From NCBI GenBank assembly GCA_022510545.1, contig JAFLTG010000010.1, positions 5,040-51,145 on the forward strand: DNA of 46,106 nucleotides, in the 5' to 3' direction. The notes below the pieces were generated by a model. It saw only the letters and a list, made by a program, of their open reading frames with translations, did no database searches and had not been told where the DNA came from. The translations under genes and the position numbers were made by a program. The stretch is from Lachnospiraceae bacterium (lineage in GTDB: Bacteria; Bacillota; Clostridia; Lachnospirales; Lachnospiraceae). Shown here one piece after another: positions 28,852 through 37,390 of the stretch (position 1 is its first letter; the number at the start of each line of letters is the position of its first letter).

Positions 28852-28901
28852 ATCAAGGTTTCTATGGCTTGTGGTTGATCACAGGTGGGTTTATAATCAT
28901 T
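28852..28901 (-). pseudogene. Decayed copy of the uvrB 5' coding end
   Basis: These 50 bases align without gaps to 15250-15299 inside uvrB, with 40 identities by eye. Read on the minus strand they give [16 protein letters not shown], against [16 protein letters not shown] in UvrB. The similarity ends abruptly on both sides, so start codon, ribosome site and the LexA box are absent. It marks either an insertion or rearrangement boundary: the real uvrB start is 13.6 kb away, beyond the accessory block. Confidence 0.85.
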
Positions 28902-28921
28902 CTAATAAAATTATAATGCAG

Positions 28922-29320
28922 TCATACCCAATCCTCCAGTTCCAAACCATCTACTCTGGCAAACTCTTTCGTATTATTGGTAACTAACGTCAGATTCATA
29001 GATTTCGCATGGGCAGCTATCAATGCATCCAACGGACCAATGGGTGTTCCCTTTTTCTGCAAATCTGCCTTGATCAGCCCATAAACCTGAGCTGCCGAAT
29101 CATCAAACGGTACAATCTGAATTTCAGACAAAAAAACCATAAGAGCAATTCTGTTCTTTTCTTTCGCTTGACTATTTTCAACTCCATGAGCTAATTCCGC
29201 ATAAGTAATTGCAGAAATACAAATATCATCCGGATCATGTTCCATAAATTTTTGAATCACATTCTCCGGCTGGTGCTTTATAATATAGATGCAGATATTC
29301 GTATCAAACATATATTTCAT
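28922..29320 (-). CDS. vapC: VapC-type PIN-domain ribonuclease toxin
   Basis: 132 residues. MKYMFDTNICIYIIK holds the first catalytic Asp (residue 6). SAITYAELAHGVENS supplies the conserved Glu near residue 42, and GPLDALIAAHAKSMNLTLVTNNTKEF the C-terminal Asp residues near 99 and the TNN motif. This is the classical VapC arrangement; such toxins cleave tRNA or rRNA. It overlaps vapB by four bases. Confidence 0.92.
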   Translation of the reverse strand: MKYMFDTNICIYIIKHQPENVIQKFMEHDPDDICISAITYAELAHGVENSQAKEKNRIALMVFLSEIQIVPFDDSAAQVYGLIKADLQKKGTPIGPLDALIAAHAKSMNLTLVTNNTKEFARVDGLELEDWV

Positions 29321-29547
29321 AGGCTGTCTCTCTCCTGCTCCGGCTGATCTTCACGACCACCTGACATAAAATCAGCAGAAAACATATTGAGTCCGCTTAA
29401 AAATCCATTCCATTTGGAAGACTTTGGTATGAGCATTACAATTTCACCTATTTTATTGACAAATACTTCATCATCTGAAAAGCGGCATTCCTTTGGAAGT
29501 CTTACTGCCTGACTTCTTCCATTTTCAAATACCTTTGCTGTTGTCAT
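29317..29547 (-). CDS. vapB: VapB-type AbrB/MazE-fold antitoxin
   Basis: 76 residues. The N-terminus KVFENGRSQAVRLPKECRF is a textbook AbrB-like swapped-hairpin DNA-binding fold; the C-terminal tail (EDQPEQERDSL) would wrap the toxin. GGAGG precedes the ATG at 29547. Together with its operator at 29597-29616 it should autoregulate. Confidence 0.92.
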   Translation of the reverse strand: MTTAKVFENGRSQAVRLPKECRFSDDEVFVNKIGEIVMLIPKSSKWNGFLSGLNMFSADFMSGGREDQPEQERDSL

Positions 29548-29595
29548 AATTATCTACCTCCGTTTTCAAGAAAATATACCATTATTCTTATATAT

Positions 29596-29625
29596 AGTAT
29601 ATATCGCGATATATACCAGCGTCAA
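29596..29625 (-). promoter_or_regulatory. vapBC promoter with palindromic operator in the spacer
   Basis: Minus strand TTGACG (29620-29625), 18-base spacer, TATACT (29596-29601). A perfect 20-base palindrome, GTATATATCGCGATATATAC (29597-29616), covers the -10 and most of the spacer, a likely VapBC binding site for autorepression. Confidence 0.75.
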
Positions 29626-29691
29626 TATAGTATGCTCCAATAATAATTTATTTATTCTTACAATGTCCATAAAGCAAAAGATATTACGAGT

Positions 29692-29717
29692 AAAAAACGC
29701 AGACCATACAGCCTGCG
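29692..29717 (-). terminator. Rho-independent terminator of the ftsEX-M23-S41 operon
   Basis: Minus strand CGCAG stem, 10-base loop, CTGCG, followed by TTTTTT. It lies 24 bases after the S41 protease stop. Confidence 0.8.
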
Positions 29718-29740
29718 CTTCGTTTCTTTTTATCATATTA

Positions 29741-31072
29741 TTATTGACCCATCATTTTAGCAACTTCCTCTTTTGCCCGCTCCAATTGGTTGTCAACACC
29801 ATCGTCATAATATGCATCCGCATCAAACACACATTCAATATCCGGATCAATTCCAATACTGTGTATGTTGTTACCCTTCGGTGTATAGTAAGCACTGACC
29901 GTAAGCTTCAATGCAGTGCCATCGGTAAGCGGCAGTATTCTCTGCACGATACCTTTACCGAATGTAGTCGTTCCTATCAGTGTCCCTTTTCCATAATCTT
30001 TAATTGCACCGGCAAGTATCTCTGAGGCACTGGCTGAATTACCGTTCACCAAAACGACTAACGGTATCTGCAATTCATTATCACCGTCACAACTGTATTC
30101 CGTTCGTTTTCCGGAACGATCCTCCGTATATACTATAAGTCCCTCCGGAAGAATCTGCCTGGCAATATCCACTACTACAGACAGGCTTCCACCCGGATTG
30201 CTGCGCAGATCCAGAATCAGGCCCTTGGCATCCTGACCTTTTATTACAGCCATAGCTTCGGCAAACTGGTCATAAGTCACTTCATCAAACTCGGTTATCT
30301 GTAAATAAGCGATCCCGTTATCCAGCATCTCATAATCAACCGTCGGAGATTCTATCTGCCTTCTTACAACATCTACTTCAAGATAGTCTTCCTTACCTTC
30401 TCTGTAAATTGTAAGATGTACCGTTGTACCCTCTTCACCTTTGATTAGGGAAACAATTTCAGATAATTCCAAACCCTGTACAGGCTCTCCATCTACAAGA
30501 TAAATTATATCATTCTCTCTTAATCCGGCTTCCTGCGCAGGTGTATTGTTAATGACTCCGCTTATCTTGCCGCAGCCGGTCCGTCCATCCAGACTTATAT
30601 AAGCTCCGATACCATAATATATGCCTTCCGTATCACGCATCATTTCTTCCCATTCTTCTTCCGTATAATACACGGAATACGGATCTCCCAAAGATGCTAC
30701 CATTCCGGAATACATTCCTTCTATCATAGCATCGGCACTGATATCGTCCTCCCTATAGTAATATTGGTTAATAACTTTTTCTATTGATTCAAGCTTGGTA
30801 ATTGAATCATCATTTACTACACTCTGTGCTGATACTTTTTCCGAACTTGTTTCTCTGGCTTTTCCTCCCCGGATAATATCGGCAGTCTTAATGCCTACAA
30901 AAATAGCGCTGGCTATAAGCGAACTGATTATTATTCCGGTAAGCAGACCAACAAGAAACATCCCCTTTGTTTGATTCTGCTCCTGTTTTGACCCATTAGG
31001 ATTCAAATTATTTTCGGCTCCCTGATTTATTACATTATTACTATTACTATATCCATAATTATCCAAAATCAT
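29741..31072 (-). CDS. ctpA: S41-family C-terminal processing protease (CtpA-like)
   Basis: 443 residues. A 37-residue Asn-rich cytoplasmic N-terminus precedes one membrane anchor (about 38-62). A PDZ domain lies at about 145-235 and the S41 core follows. The catalytic Ser348 lies in GNSASASEI and Lys373 in TTFGKGIVQ. SNPGGSL (about 291) is the usual substrate loop. Such proteases trim cell-envelope proteins, in some species wall hydrolases. It is downstream of an M23 hydrolase and ftsEX, a plausible substrate and complex. GGAG lies before the ATG at 31072. Confidence 0.93.
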   Translation of the reverse strand: MILDNYGYSNSNNVINQGAENNLNPNGSKQEQNQTKGMFLVGLLTGIIISSLIASAIFVGIKTADIIRGGKARETSSEKVSAQSVVNDDSITKLESIEKVINQYYYREDDISADAMIEGMYSGMVASLGDPYSVYYTEEEWEEMMRDTEGIYYGIGAYISLDGRTGCGKISGVINNTPAQEAGLRENDIIYLVDGEPVQGLELSEIVSLIKGEEGTTVHLTIYREGKEDYLEVDVVRRQIESPTVDYEMLDNGIAYLQITEFDEVTYDQFAEAMAVIKGQDAKGLILDLRSNPGGSLSVVVDIARQILPEGLIVYTEDRSGKRTEYSCDGDNELQIPLVVLVNGNSASASEILAGAIKDYGKGTLIGTTTFGKGIVQRILPLTDGTALKLTVSAYYTPKGNNIHSIGIDPDIECVFDADAYYDDGVDNQLERAKEEVAKMMGQ

Positions 31073-31094
31073 TCATCTCCATCTGATATATGTT

Positions 31095-32303
31095 TCAACC
31101 TAAATAATTCCATGGACTCACATAGTTACCTTTTAGACGCACACCAAAATGCAGGTGATTACCGGTTGAACGCCCTGTACTGCCTACCGCGGCAATTGAC
31201 TGACCCTTAGTAACAGTCTGACCTTTGGATACGTACAAAGCCGAAGCATGCATGTATATTGTATACAACCCATCACCATGGTCTATCATAATATAGTTTC
31301 CCATTGATGAGCTGTAATCCGCTGCCACAACATCCCCATCATAGGCAGCAAGAATCATTGAGCCATAGGGCGCTGCCATATCCAGTCCATTATGGAACTG
31401 CTCTACTTCAAGAATAGGGTGCATACGATATCCATACTCATCTGATATTCTTGTATAAGAGGGACAGGGCCATTTAAACATTCCGCCATCATAAGTTCTG
31501 GCTGTAACATTTTCAGCTGCAAGTCTTGCCTTTTCTTCCGCAACCGCTTTCTCCAAAGCTGCTATCTCCGCATTCTGCTGAGCAATCATATCTTCATATT
31601 CTTTAATTGCTGCTTCCTTAGTGGAAATATCATTTGAGAGTGAAACAAGTTGTGATTCTTTTTCATTAATCAAAGTATTAATATTACTTTCTTCCTGCCT
31701 TACCGCAACTCTTGCCTCTTCAAGAACTTCCTTCTGCGCCTCCAGTTCTTCTTTACAAAGAGCAATCAACTCAGCGGTCCTCACATATTCATCTAGCTGA
31801 TTTCTGTCATAGGAAGATATTGCTTCGATATAATCAGCCTTATTCATCATATCCGAAAAACTTTTCGAGGAAAAAAGCAATTCAAGATAAAACATATCAC
31901 CCTCTTCATACATAAACTTGATACGTTTCTTCATTGCTTCATACTGATTTTCCTGTGTTAATATGGCATCATTCAATTCCTCGGTGGTTATTTCAATTTC
32001 AAGTGCTTTTTTATCGATAAGTTCGTTATACTCACTAACTCTTTCCTGAATATTATAAAGCTCGGTATCCAACCTTGTCACATATACGGCAAGGTCATTT
32101 TTAGACTGTTCCAGCTGCTTTTTAATTTTTTCCACATCACTTAAGCCGGACTTTAGCTTTGCAACCTCTTTCTTTGCTTCCGCAATTTCCGCCTCTTTTT
32201 CACGAATGCTGTCGCTGGTATCCGCGGCTACGGTATTAGAGGGAAAAAACAACGCAATACCGACACATATTAATATACATAATATTTTTTTCAAATATTT
32301 CAT
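31095..32303 (-). CDS. EnvC-like M23 peptidase with N-terminal coiled coil
   Basis: 402 residues. A signal peptide (residues 1-27) is followed by two long coiled-coil blocks (about 35-110 and 160-265), and a C-terminal LytM/M23 domain at about 275-400. Zinc-ligand motifs are present: HNGLD (about 310) and HLHFG near residue 388, with the HxH pair. All predicted metal ligands are there, so it may be an active endopeptidase rather than a degenerate activator. Position after ftsEX matches EnvC/PcsB-type proteins that FtsEX controls at the septum. Confidence 0.9.
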   Translation of the reverse strand: MKYLKKILCILICVGIALFFPSNTVAADTSDSIREKEAEIAEAKKEVAKLKSGLSDVEKIKKQLEQSKNDLAVYVTRLDTELYNIQERVSEYNELIDKKALEIEITTEELNDAILTQENQYEAMKKRIKFMYEEGDMFYLELLFSSKSFSDMMNKADYIEAISSYDRNQLDEYVRTAELIALCKEELEAQKEVLEEARVAVRQEESNINTLINEKESQLVSLSNDISTKEAAIKEYEDMIAQQNAEIAALEKAVAEEKARLAAENVTARTYDGGMFKWPCPSYTRISDEYGYRMHPILEVEQFHNGLDMAAPYGSMILAAYDGDVVAADYSSSMGNYIMIDHGDGLYTIYMHASALYVSKGQTVTKGQSIAAVGSTGRSTGNHLHFGVRLKGNYVSPWNYLG

Positions 32304-32324
32304 TCAGGTCCGCCGCCTTTCACC

Positions 32325-33221
32325 CTATACCCTGAGGTGCTTTCTTACGGTTACAATACTTCCTAAAAATCCTATTCCTACGCCAATTCCCAGCGAAACC
32401 GGTAAAAGAACATTAAAAATCTCCTGTACGGTCAGAAAACTCAAGAGTCTTGTAAGAACAGCAAATCTCTCTAATATATATTCCATTACAACATTATACA
32501 AAACATAAATAAGTCCAAGCGGAATAGCTGCACCAATAAGACCTATCAGCATACCTTCAATTACAAATGGAGATCTGACGAAAAAATCCGTTGCGCCTAT
32601 ATACTTCATAATGTTGATTTCTTCTTTTCTGACAGATATTCCGATTGTGACAGTATTACTTATAAGGAAAATCGAAACCGCCAGCAATATAATAATAATT
32701 CCAACAGAAACATAGGCTATAAGAGCATTTACTCCGGTAAGCGTGGTCGCCGTTATCTCGGAACGATTTACCTTCCTGACCCCGGATATTGATTCCAGAT
32801 AAGTTACCAGTGCCGACTGCATTGAAACATCACTTAAATAAATCTCATAGTGTTCAGAGCCTTCAAGCGGATTTTCCGTAAATCCATCGGCATACTCTCG
32901 CAGATAATCCGTCTTAAAGCTTTCCCAGGCCTCATCGGCTGTTACAAAATGTATGCTTGCCACCTCAGTTCGCTTGGATATCATCCTGCCGATTTCTTCT
33001 ATCCGGCTGTCTTCCAACTCTTCATCAAAAAAAACAGAAACGCCTATGTTCTGCTCAGCATTTTTTACAACACTCTGGAAATTGGTTATAATAGCATAAA
33101 AAAGTCCAAACAGAAACAGGCAAGAACTTATAGTTGCAATCGAGGCAAGGGTAAACAATTTATTTCTGAAAATATTACGGAAGCCCTGACGGATGGTATA
33201 GAATAATGTATTAATCCTCAT
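32325..33221 (-). CDS. ftsX: FtsX cell-division ABC permease
   Basis: 298 residues. A membrane segment at about 20-45 is followed by an extracytoplasmic loop (about 45-160), then three further membrane segments at about 170-193, 218-243 and 270-293. This is the FtsX topology. The loop normally contacts a wall hydrolase, here probably the M23 protein encoded next. The start overlaps ftsE by 11 bases. Confidence 0.93.
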   Translation of the reverse strand: MRINTLFYTIRQGFRNIFRNKLFTLASIATISSCLFLFGLFYAIITNFQSVVKNAEQNIGVSVFFDEELEDSRIEEIGRMISKRTEVASIHFVTADEAWESFKTDYLREYADGFTENPLEGSEHYEIYLSDVSMQSALVTYLESISGVRKVNRSEITATTLTGVNALIAYVSVGIIIILLAVSIFLISNTVTIGISVRKEEINIMKYIGATDFFVRSPFVIEGMLIGLIGAAIPLGLIYVLYNVVMEYILERFAVLTRLLSFLTVQEIFNVLLPVSLGIGVGIGFLGSIVTVRKHLRV

Positions 33222-33951
33222 CTATATATCCTCCTTTTTCCTCATCGCTCACTATAACACCCTTTTTCAGTGTAACAACTCTTTTCTGCATAGAATTCAC
33301 AACTTCTCTATTATGTGTAACTACCAAGACGGTTGTCCCATTCTCATTAATCTGCTCAAGCAGCTTCATAATTTCCCATGAATTCTTGGGGTCAAGATTA
33401 CCTGTAGGCTCATCCGCAAGAAGAATAGCTGGTTTATTAACCAATGCCCTTGCCAGCGCCACTCTCTGCTGTTCACCTCCGGAAAGCTGCTTCGGTTTGG
33501 CCTTGTATTTTCCGGCAAGCCCTACCGTTGCAAGTATACTCGGAACATTTTTTCTGATCTCTTTATTAGATTTCTGTATGATTCTCTGCGCAAAGGCTAC
33601 ATTCTCATATACATTCCTATCCTTCAGCAAACGGAAATCCTGAAACACAATGCCGATATTGCGTCTGAACTTGGGAATCTTGCGATGCCTTATCCTTGTC
33701 AGGTCATATCCCATAACTCGAATCTCACCGCTTGTTATTGTAAGCTCACGAAGCAGAAGTTTAATAAGTGTTGATTTGCCAGATCCGCTGTCACCTACTA
33801 TAAAAACAAACTCTCCTTTATTTATATGAAGGTCTATGTCCTTCAATGCCGGTGCACCTGTTGAATATGCTTTACTGACATTGTTTAAGGAAATAATTTC
33901 ATTACTGTCTGTTGCGGTTTTTTTGCTTTTTTTATTTACAGACATATCCAT
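33211..33951 (-). CDS. ftsE: FtsE cell-division ABC ATPase
   Basis: 246 residues from the ATG at 33951. The only good ribosome site (AAAGGAG) is 13 bases upstream, so the start is not certain. Walker [10 protein letters not shown] is near residue 48, the signature [15 protein letters not shown] near 150, Walker [12 protein letters not shown] near 170, and a switch His in VTHN near 200. FtsE drives FtsX to activate septal wall hydrolases. An AT-rich inverted repeat (AATAAGAAT...ATTCTTATT, 33980-34010) lies upstream. Confidence 0.93.
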   Translation of the reverse strand: MDMSVNKKSKKTATDSNEIISLNNVSKAYSTGAPALKDIDLHINKGEFVFIVGDSGSGKSTLIKLLLRELTITSGEIRVMGYDLTRIRHRKIPKFRRNIGIVFQDFRLLKDRNVYENVAFAQRIIQKSNKEIRKNVPSILATVGLAGKYKAKPKQLSGGEQQRVALARALVNKPAILLADEPTGNLDPKNSWEIMKLLEQINENGTTVLVVTHNREVVNSMQKRVVTLKKGVIVSDEEKGGYIDED

Positions 33952-34032
33952 TTTATAAACCAGACTCCTTTCACGATACAATAAGAATAGTCTTCTTATG
34001 CATTCTTATTATTTCTAATCCCGATAATATTC

Positions 34033-35121
34033 TTAATATTCAAAGTTCTCCATATATTTCATATATTTAACTACCATAAGCGCAATTTTAAACGTAATTG
34101 CGTCTTCAAATATGCGCAGGTCCAATCCCGTACTTTTTTCAAGTTTATCCAGACGATATACCAGTGTATTTCTATGTATAAAAAGTTGTCTGGAAGTCTC
34201 GGATACATTCAGGCTGTTTTCAAAAAATTTATTAATGGTGGTTAAAGTCTCTTCATCAAACTCGTCCGGATTTTTCCCGTCAAAAATTTCTTTTATAAAC
34301 ATTTTGCAAAGTGGAATAGGCAGCTGATAAATCAATCTGCCGATACCTAATTCACTATACGCAACCACATTTCTTTCTGCAAAAAATATCTTACCTACAT
34401 CTAATGCCATCTTGGCTTCTTTGTATGAACGGCTCACTTCTTTAATCTCACTTACAATAGTACCGTAAGCAATCCTTACATTTTTCATATGTTCTTTTTC
34501 CAAATAGGCGGTCATTCCCATGGCAGCCTTCTCAATTTCCCTGTTTCCATCACCGTCCGATAGATTTTTCACAATAATTACATTATTTTCGTCCACCGCC
34601 GTAACAAAATCACGACTGTTACTGCCGAAATAAGAGCGCATAAGTTCCAGCACATTACTGTCCTTGGTATTCTCGGTTTCTACTATCATGGCAACACGCT
34701 TATCGTCAGTCTGTATATGAAGTTTCTTGGCACGGCTGTATATATCTACCAACAGCAGATTGTCCAACAGAAGATTTTTAATAAAATTATCCTTGTCAAA
34801 TCTCTCTTTATATGCAACCAGCAGATTCTGAATCTGGAAAACAGACATCTTCCCGATCATGTAGATGTCCTCTCCGATACCTTGTGCTATTAATATATAT
34901 TCCAGCTGCTGTTCATCAAAAATTTTAAAATACTGGTACCCCTGTATTTCCTGTGCATCAGCCGGAGATTTCGCGAATTCAGCTGCCGGTTTCTCACATT
35001 TCTCCATTTCGTCCGAGGTCATTGCTACCGGCTTACCATCAATATCCATTACGCAAAGTTCCACGCGGGTAATTGATTTTAACCCCTCAATAGTATTCTG
35101 TAAAATCTGATTTGAAATCAT
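34033..35121 (-). CDS. PucR/CdaR-type transcriptional regulator
   Basis: 362 residues from the ATG at 35121, preceded by AAGGTGGGG; an in-frame start at 35199 has none. The N-terminus resembles a sugar-diacid-recognition (CdaR) domain, with a central GGDEF-like alpha/beta domain. The C-terminus (about 305-355) is a PucR-type HTH: NVSETSRQLFIHRNTLVYRLDKLE. Such regulators respond to small metabolites. The name is unrelated to the c-di-AMP CdaR at the left edge. It stands alone before ftsE. Confidence 0.85.
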   Translation of the reverse strand: MISNQILQNTIEGLKSITRVELCVMDIDGKPVAMTSDEMEKCEKPAAEFAKSPADAQEIQGYQYFKIFDEQQLEYILIAQGIGEDIYMIGKMSVFQIQNLLVAYKERFDKDNFIKNLLLDNLLLVDIYSRAKKLHIQTDDKRVAMIVETENTKDSNVLELMRSYFGSNSRDFVTAVDENNVIIVKNLSDGDGNREIEKAAMGMTAYLEKEHMKNVRIAYGTIVSEIKEVSRSYKEAKMALDVGKIFFAERNVVAYSELGIGRLIYQLPIPLCKMFIKEIFDGKNPDEFDEETLTTINKFFENSLNVSETSRQLFIHRNTLVYRLDKLEKSTGLDLRIFEDAITFKIALMVVKYMKYMENFEY

Positions 35122-35363
35122 CGCTAACCCCACCTTTATAAAGTCGTTAATACAAAAGTTATAACTATAGATATGTGTATAGTTATATATTTTGTACAAG
35201 ATTGCTAATAACTTATTTCTGCAAAATGTAACATCCGCTTTCTATTTTAATATATTTTAACAAAAAAATCTACCTCAAATCACACTTTTTTTGTATATAT
35301 TTTAATTACTTTGTCAATTTTTGGTATAAAATGTGTTGGACAAACTATACAAAAGTAAATATA

Positions 35364-35394
35364 AGAGATGCTGCCAGACATTGACCGCATCTCT
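35364..35394 (-). terminator. Hairpin after the WecG/TagA-like gene
   Basis: AGAGATGC paired with GCATCTCT around a 15-base loop, overlapping the stop codon of the gene. The minus-strand T tract is modest (TATATTTACTTTT); on the plus strand ATTTTTT follows, so it could act in both directions. The remaining 240 bases up to the regulator gene hold a weak TTGACA-type site at 35312-35317 but no gene. Confidence 0.6.
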
Positions 35395-36058
35395 ATTTTT
35401 TATACTTATTAACTTTTCTGCTAAATATTACATTTAAAATACGTCTGCCCATTTTTTCCATAGGCATTTCTTTCTTTTGTATACAGTTAAAGTCTTCAGG
35501 CATGCCAATCCAGAGTCCGGCATTCATATACTGCCTGCTCTGCATAAGCCATCTCTGCTGCATTGAAAAGGGCATCCTTACCATTATGACTGATGGCGCT
35601 ATCATATTTATTTCATTGATCAGATCCTCTTTACTGTCTTCCGTATCCTGAATGGCCATAGTTCCAACTACCGTAATTCCATTTTGCATCCGGATAAGCT
35701 CTTCTTTCAGATTCTGCGCCTGCTCTTCCGTGTCGGAAAGCACAAGAATAGACTTATGGGTTCTTGCCATCCGACGAAGAAAACTTTTCAGAAATTCTTT
35801 TTCCTCCACCTCATTAGCTCTGCCTCTGGCAGTGATTTCCGCAACTTTAAGTATCTGGGTATCTCCCCATAATGTTGCATCCGCAGCTTCAATCCATGCT
35901 TTTTCTTCCTCATTTTCAGCTGCCTCTAAAAGCACTGATGTGGTCAGATACAATATTATATTAACTGCTCTTTGTTTCAGAAAACGATCTGCCAATATGA
36001 GGGATTCCCTTGCATACCGGTCCTGCAGTTTCATTCCTAATAATTTAATCTTTTTCAT
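35393..36058 (-). CDS. Degenerate WecG/TagA/CpsF-like protein
   Basis: 221 residues from the ATG at 36058 (AAGGAAAG site). The fold order recalls WecG/TagA glycosyltransferases: ILYLTTSVLLEAAENEEEKA, an acidic WGD, ILVLSDTEEQAQNLKEEL and SVIMVRMPFSMQQRWLM near residue 170. However, the usual TxN start, the catalytic DG and the GxPKQE signature are replaced (WGD, RMPFSMQQR), and the C-terminal LEW..R segment is changed. It is probably non-catalytic or altered in specificity. No sugar-transfer partner gene is adjacent. Confidence 0.6.
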   Translation of the reverse strand: MKKIKLLGMKLQDRYARESLILADRFLKQRAVNIILYLTTSVLLEAAENEEEKAWIEAADATLWGDTQILKVAEITARGRANEVEEKEFLKSFLRRMARTHKSILVLSDTEEQAQNLKEELIRMQNGITVVGTMAIQDTEDSKEDLINEINMIAPSVIMVRMPFSMQQRWLMQSRQYMNAGLWIGMPEDFNCIQKKEMPMEKMGRRILNVIFSRKVNKYKK

Positions 36059-36147
36059 ATTTCTTTCCTTGTAAGTTAACAACTTATATGTTATTATATA
36101 TACATAATAATAGATTTGTAAATATGATTGAAAGGATGGTGTTGAAT

Positions 36148-36339
36148 ATGGATCTTGCAAGATTATCTTTATCTATGTCATCGATTCCTACTAATTCAGC
36201 TTTGGGCGTAGCGATGCTTAGCAAGTCATTGGACGCCGTTTCATCAACAGGAGGCCAGATTGTTGAAATGATAGACGCTGCAGCAATGGAACGCTCTGTC
36301 AATCCTGCAGTTGGCTCCAACTTCGATATGTATGTTTAA
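36148..36339 (+). CDS. YjfB-like small putative motility protein
   Basis: 63 residues from the ATG at 36148, with AAAGGATGG upstream. The sequence MDLARLSLSMSSIPTNSALG and the following LSKSLDAVSSTGGQIVEMID are typical of the YjfB family. It is small, soluble and helical; members are called putative motility proteins, with no proven mechanism. It is on the plus strand between two minus-strand genes and is followed by a terminator, so it is a one-gene unit. Confidence 0.85.
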   Translation: MDLARLSLSMSSIPTNSALGVAMLSKSLDAVSSTGGQIVEMIDAAAMERSVNPAVGSNFDMYV

Positions 36340-36365
36340 TCATACAAGTTAAATTTATTATTCAA

Positions 36366-36400
36366 AACGTCATCGGCTATACCGATGGCGTTTTATTTTA
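36366..36400 (+). terminator. Rho-independent terminator of the YjfB-like gene
   Basis: AACG-T-CATCGG, 5-base loop, CCGATG-G-CGTT followed by TTATTTTA. The same stem with TTTTG on the minus strand may also end the CPBP protease transcript. Confidence 0.75.
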
Positions 36401-36418
36401 CTATATTATAATACCACA

Positions 36419-37369
36419 TTATGCAAGCATTTCCAAAACCAAATTCAGACTCATATAGGCAAGGCACAACACTATTGCAATAATAAGAGGAATACTTACC
36501 AGATGTGCGCCTCTGCTTTTGCGCCAAAACCATATGTTCCTAAGCATATTTTCTCTGCGCTCGTTCTTGGCAATCCATACCAATACACATACTGCCAGTG
36601 AAGTTGCTATCACAGCTATTATAAGATATGGTCCTATGACAGAAATAAGAGTTTCATTGGAAAGTGTATAGTCCGCGCTGCTATTATAAGTATCAGGCCT
36701 CAGATGATTCATAATATACATAAGGCATACCTCTTGCGAATTAAAAAACATATGTGCAATCGCAGAGGACCAGAGACTTCCGGTTGCCTCCACCAGCAAC
36801 GCAAACATTATTCCAATCGCAATGGCATACGCCGCCTGATTGAAATTCAAATGCATTAGACCAAATAATAAAGCAGACCAGAATATGGACCAAAGTACCG
36901 GTCCGGAATTTTTGTAACCTTTGTATATCACACCGCGAAAAACAAATTCCTCGCAGAAGGGGCCGAATATACCTATCATAAACAACATAACCGGAAACGG
37001 CATATTAAGCACATCTTCGCTTATGGCAGTCACAGCATTATCCACAAAAAGCATGGAAATGGCATTGAGCACGGTTGTCATTGGCATTATCAGTATAGTA
37101 AAAAGTATTATCATAAAAAATGTGGATATCTTAATCTTGTGAAAACCAAGCATTTCATTTAAGCCTTGAGCTCCTCGTCCGTGTAAGGATGCAAGTACAA
37201 ATATCATCGCCGGCAAAAACAGTATCATTTCACTGAGAATCAGGTTTTCTACTATGCTCAGCGAGAACCTCACCTTGAAAACCAGATTCAAAACAAGGAT
37301 AGCCCCTACAATAAAAAATTCAAAAAGTATTATACTTAAAAAAAGCCAATTAACTTTTTTACTATTCAT
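36419..37369 (-). CDS. CPBP-family (CAAX-like) intramembrane metalloprotease
   Basis: 316 residues with about eight membrane segments. The glutamate motif CEEFVFRG lies near residue 138, the LMHLNFN histidine motif near 171, and HMFFN near 206. These are the CPBP (Rce1-like) catalytic motifs. In bacteria such proteins act in bacteriocin maturation, self-immunity or membrane-protein cleavage; the substrate here is unknown. An AAAGGAAA site lies before the ATG at 37369, 21 bases after cvfB. Confidence 0.87.
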   Translation of the reverse strand: MNSKKVNWLFLSIILFEFFIVGAILVLNLVFKVRFSLSIVENLILSEMILFLPAMIFVLASLHGRGAQGLNEMLGFHKIKISTFFMIILFTILIMPMTTVLNAISMLFVDNAVTAISEDVLNMPFPVMLFMIGIFGPFCEEFVFRGVIYKGYKNSGPVLWSIFWSALLFGLMHLNFNQAAYAIAIGIMFALLVEATGSLWSSAIAHMFFNSQEVCLMYIMNHLRPDTYNSSADYTLSNETLISVIGPYLIIAVIATSLAVCVLVWIAKNERRENMLRNIWFWRKSRGAHLVSIPLIIAIVLCLAYMSLNLVLEMLA

Positions 37370-37390
37370 CTATGATGTATTTCCTTTCTT

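Noticed and set aside
28922-29320. Treating the VapC and the other PIN protein as duplicates
   Set aside because: They share only the PIN motifs; the antitoxins differ in fold (AbrB-like versus acidic helical), so they are independent modules.
34033-35121. Naming the PucR-type regulator as the c-di-AMP CdaR
   Set aside because: It has a PucR HTH and sugar-diacid-type N-terminus; the c-di-AMP CdaR is the YbbR-domain protein at the left edge.
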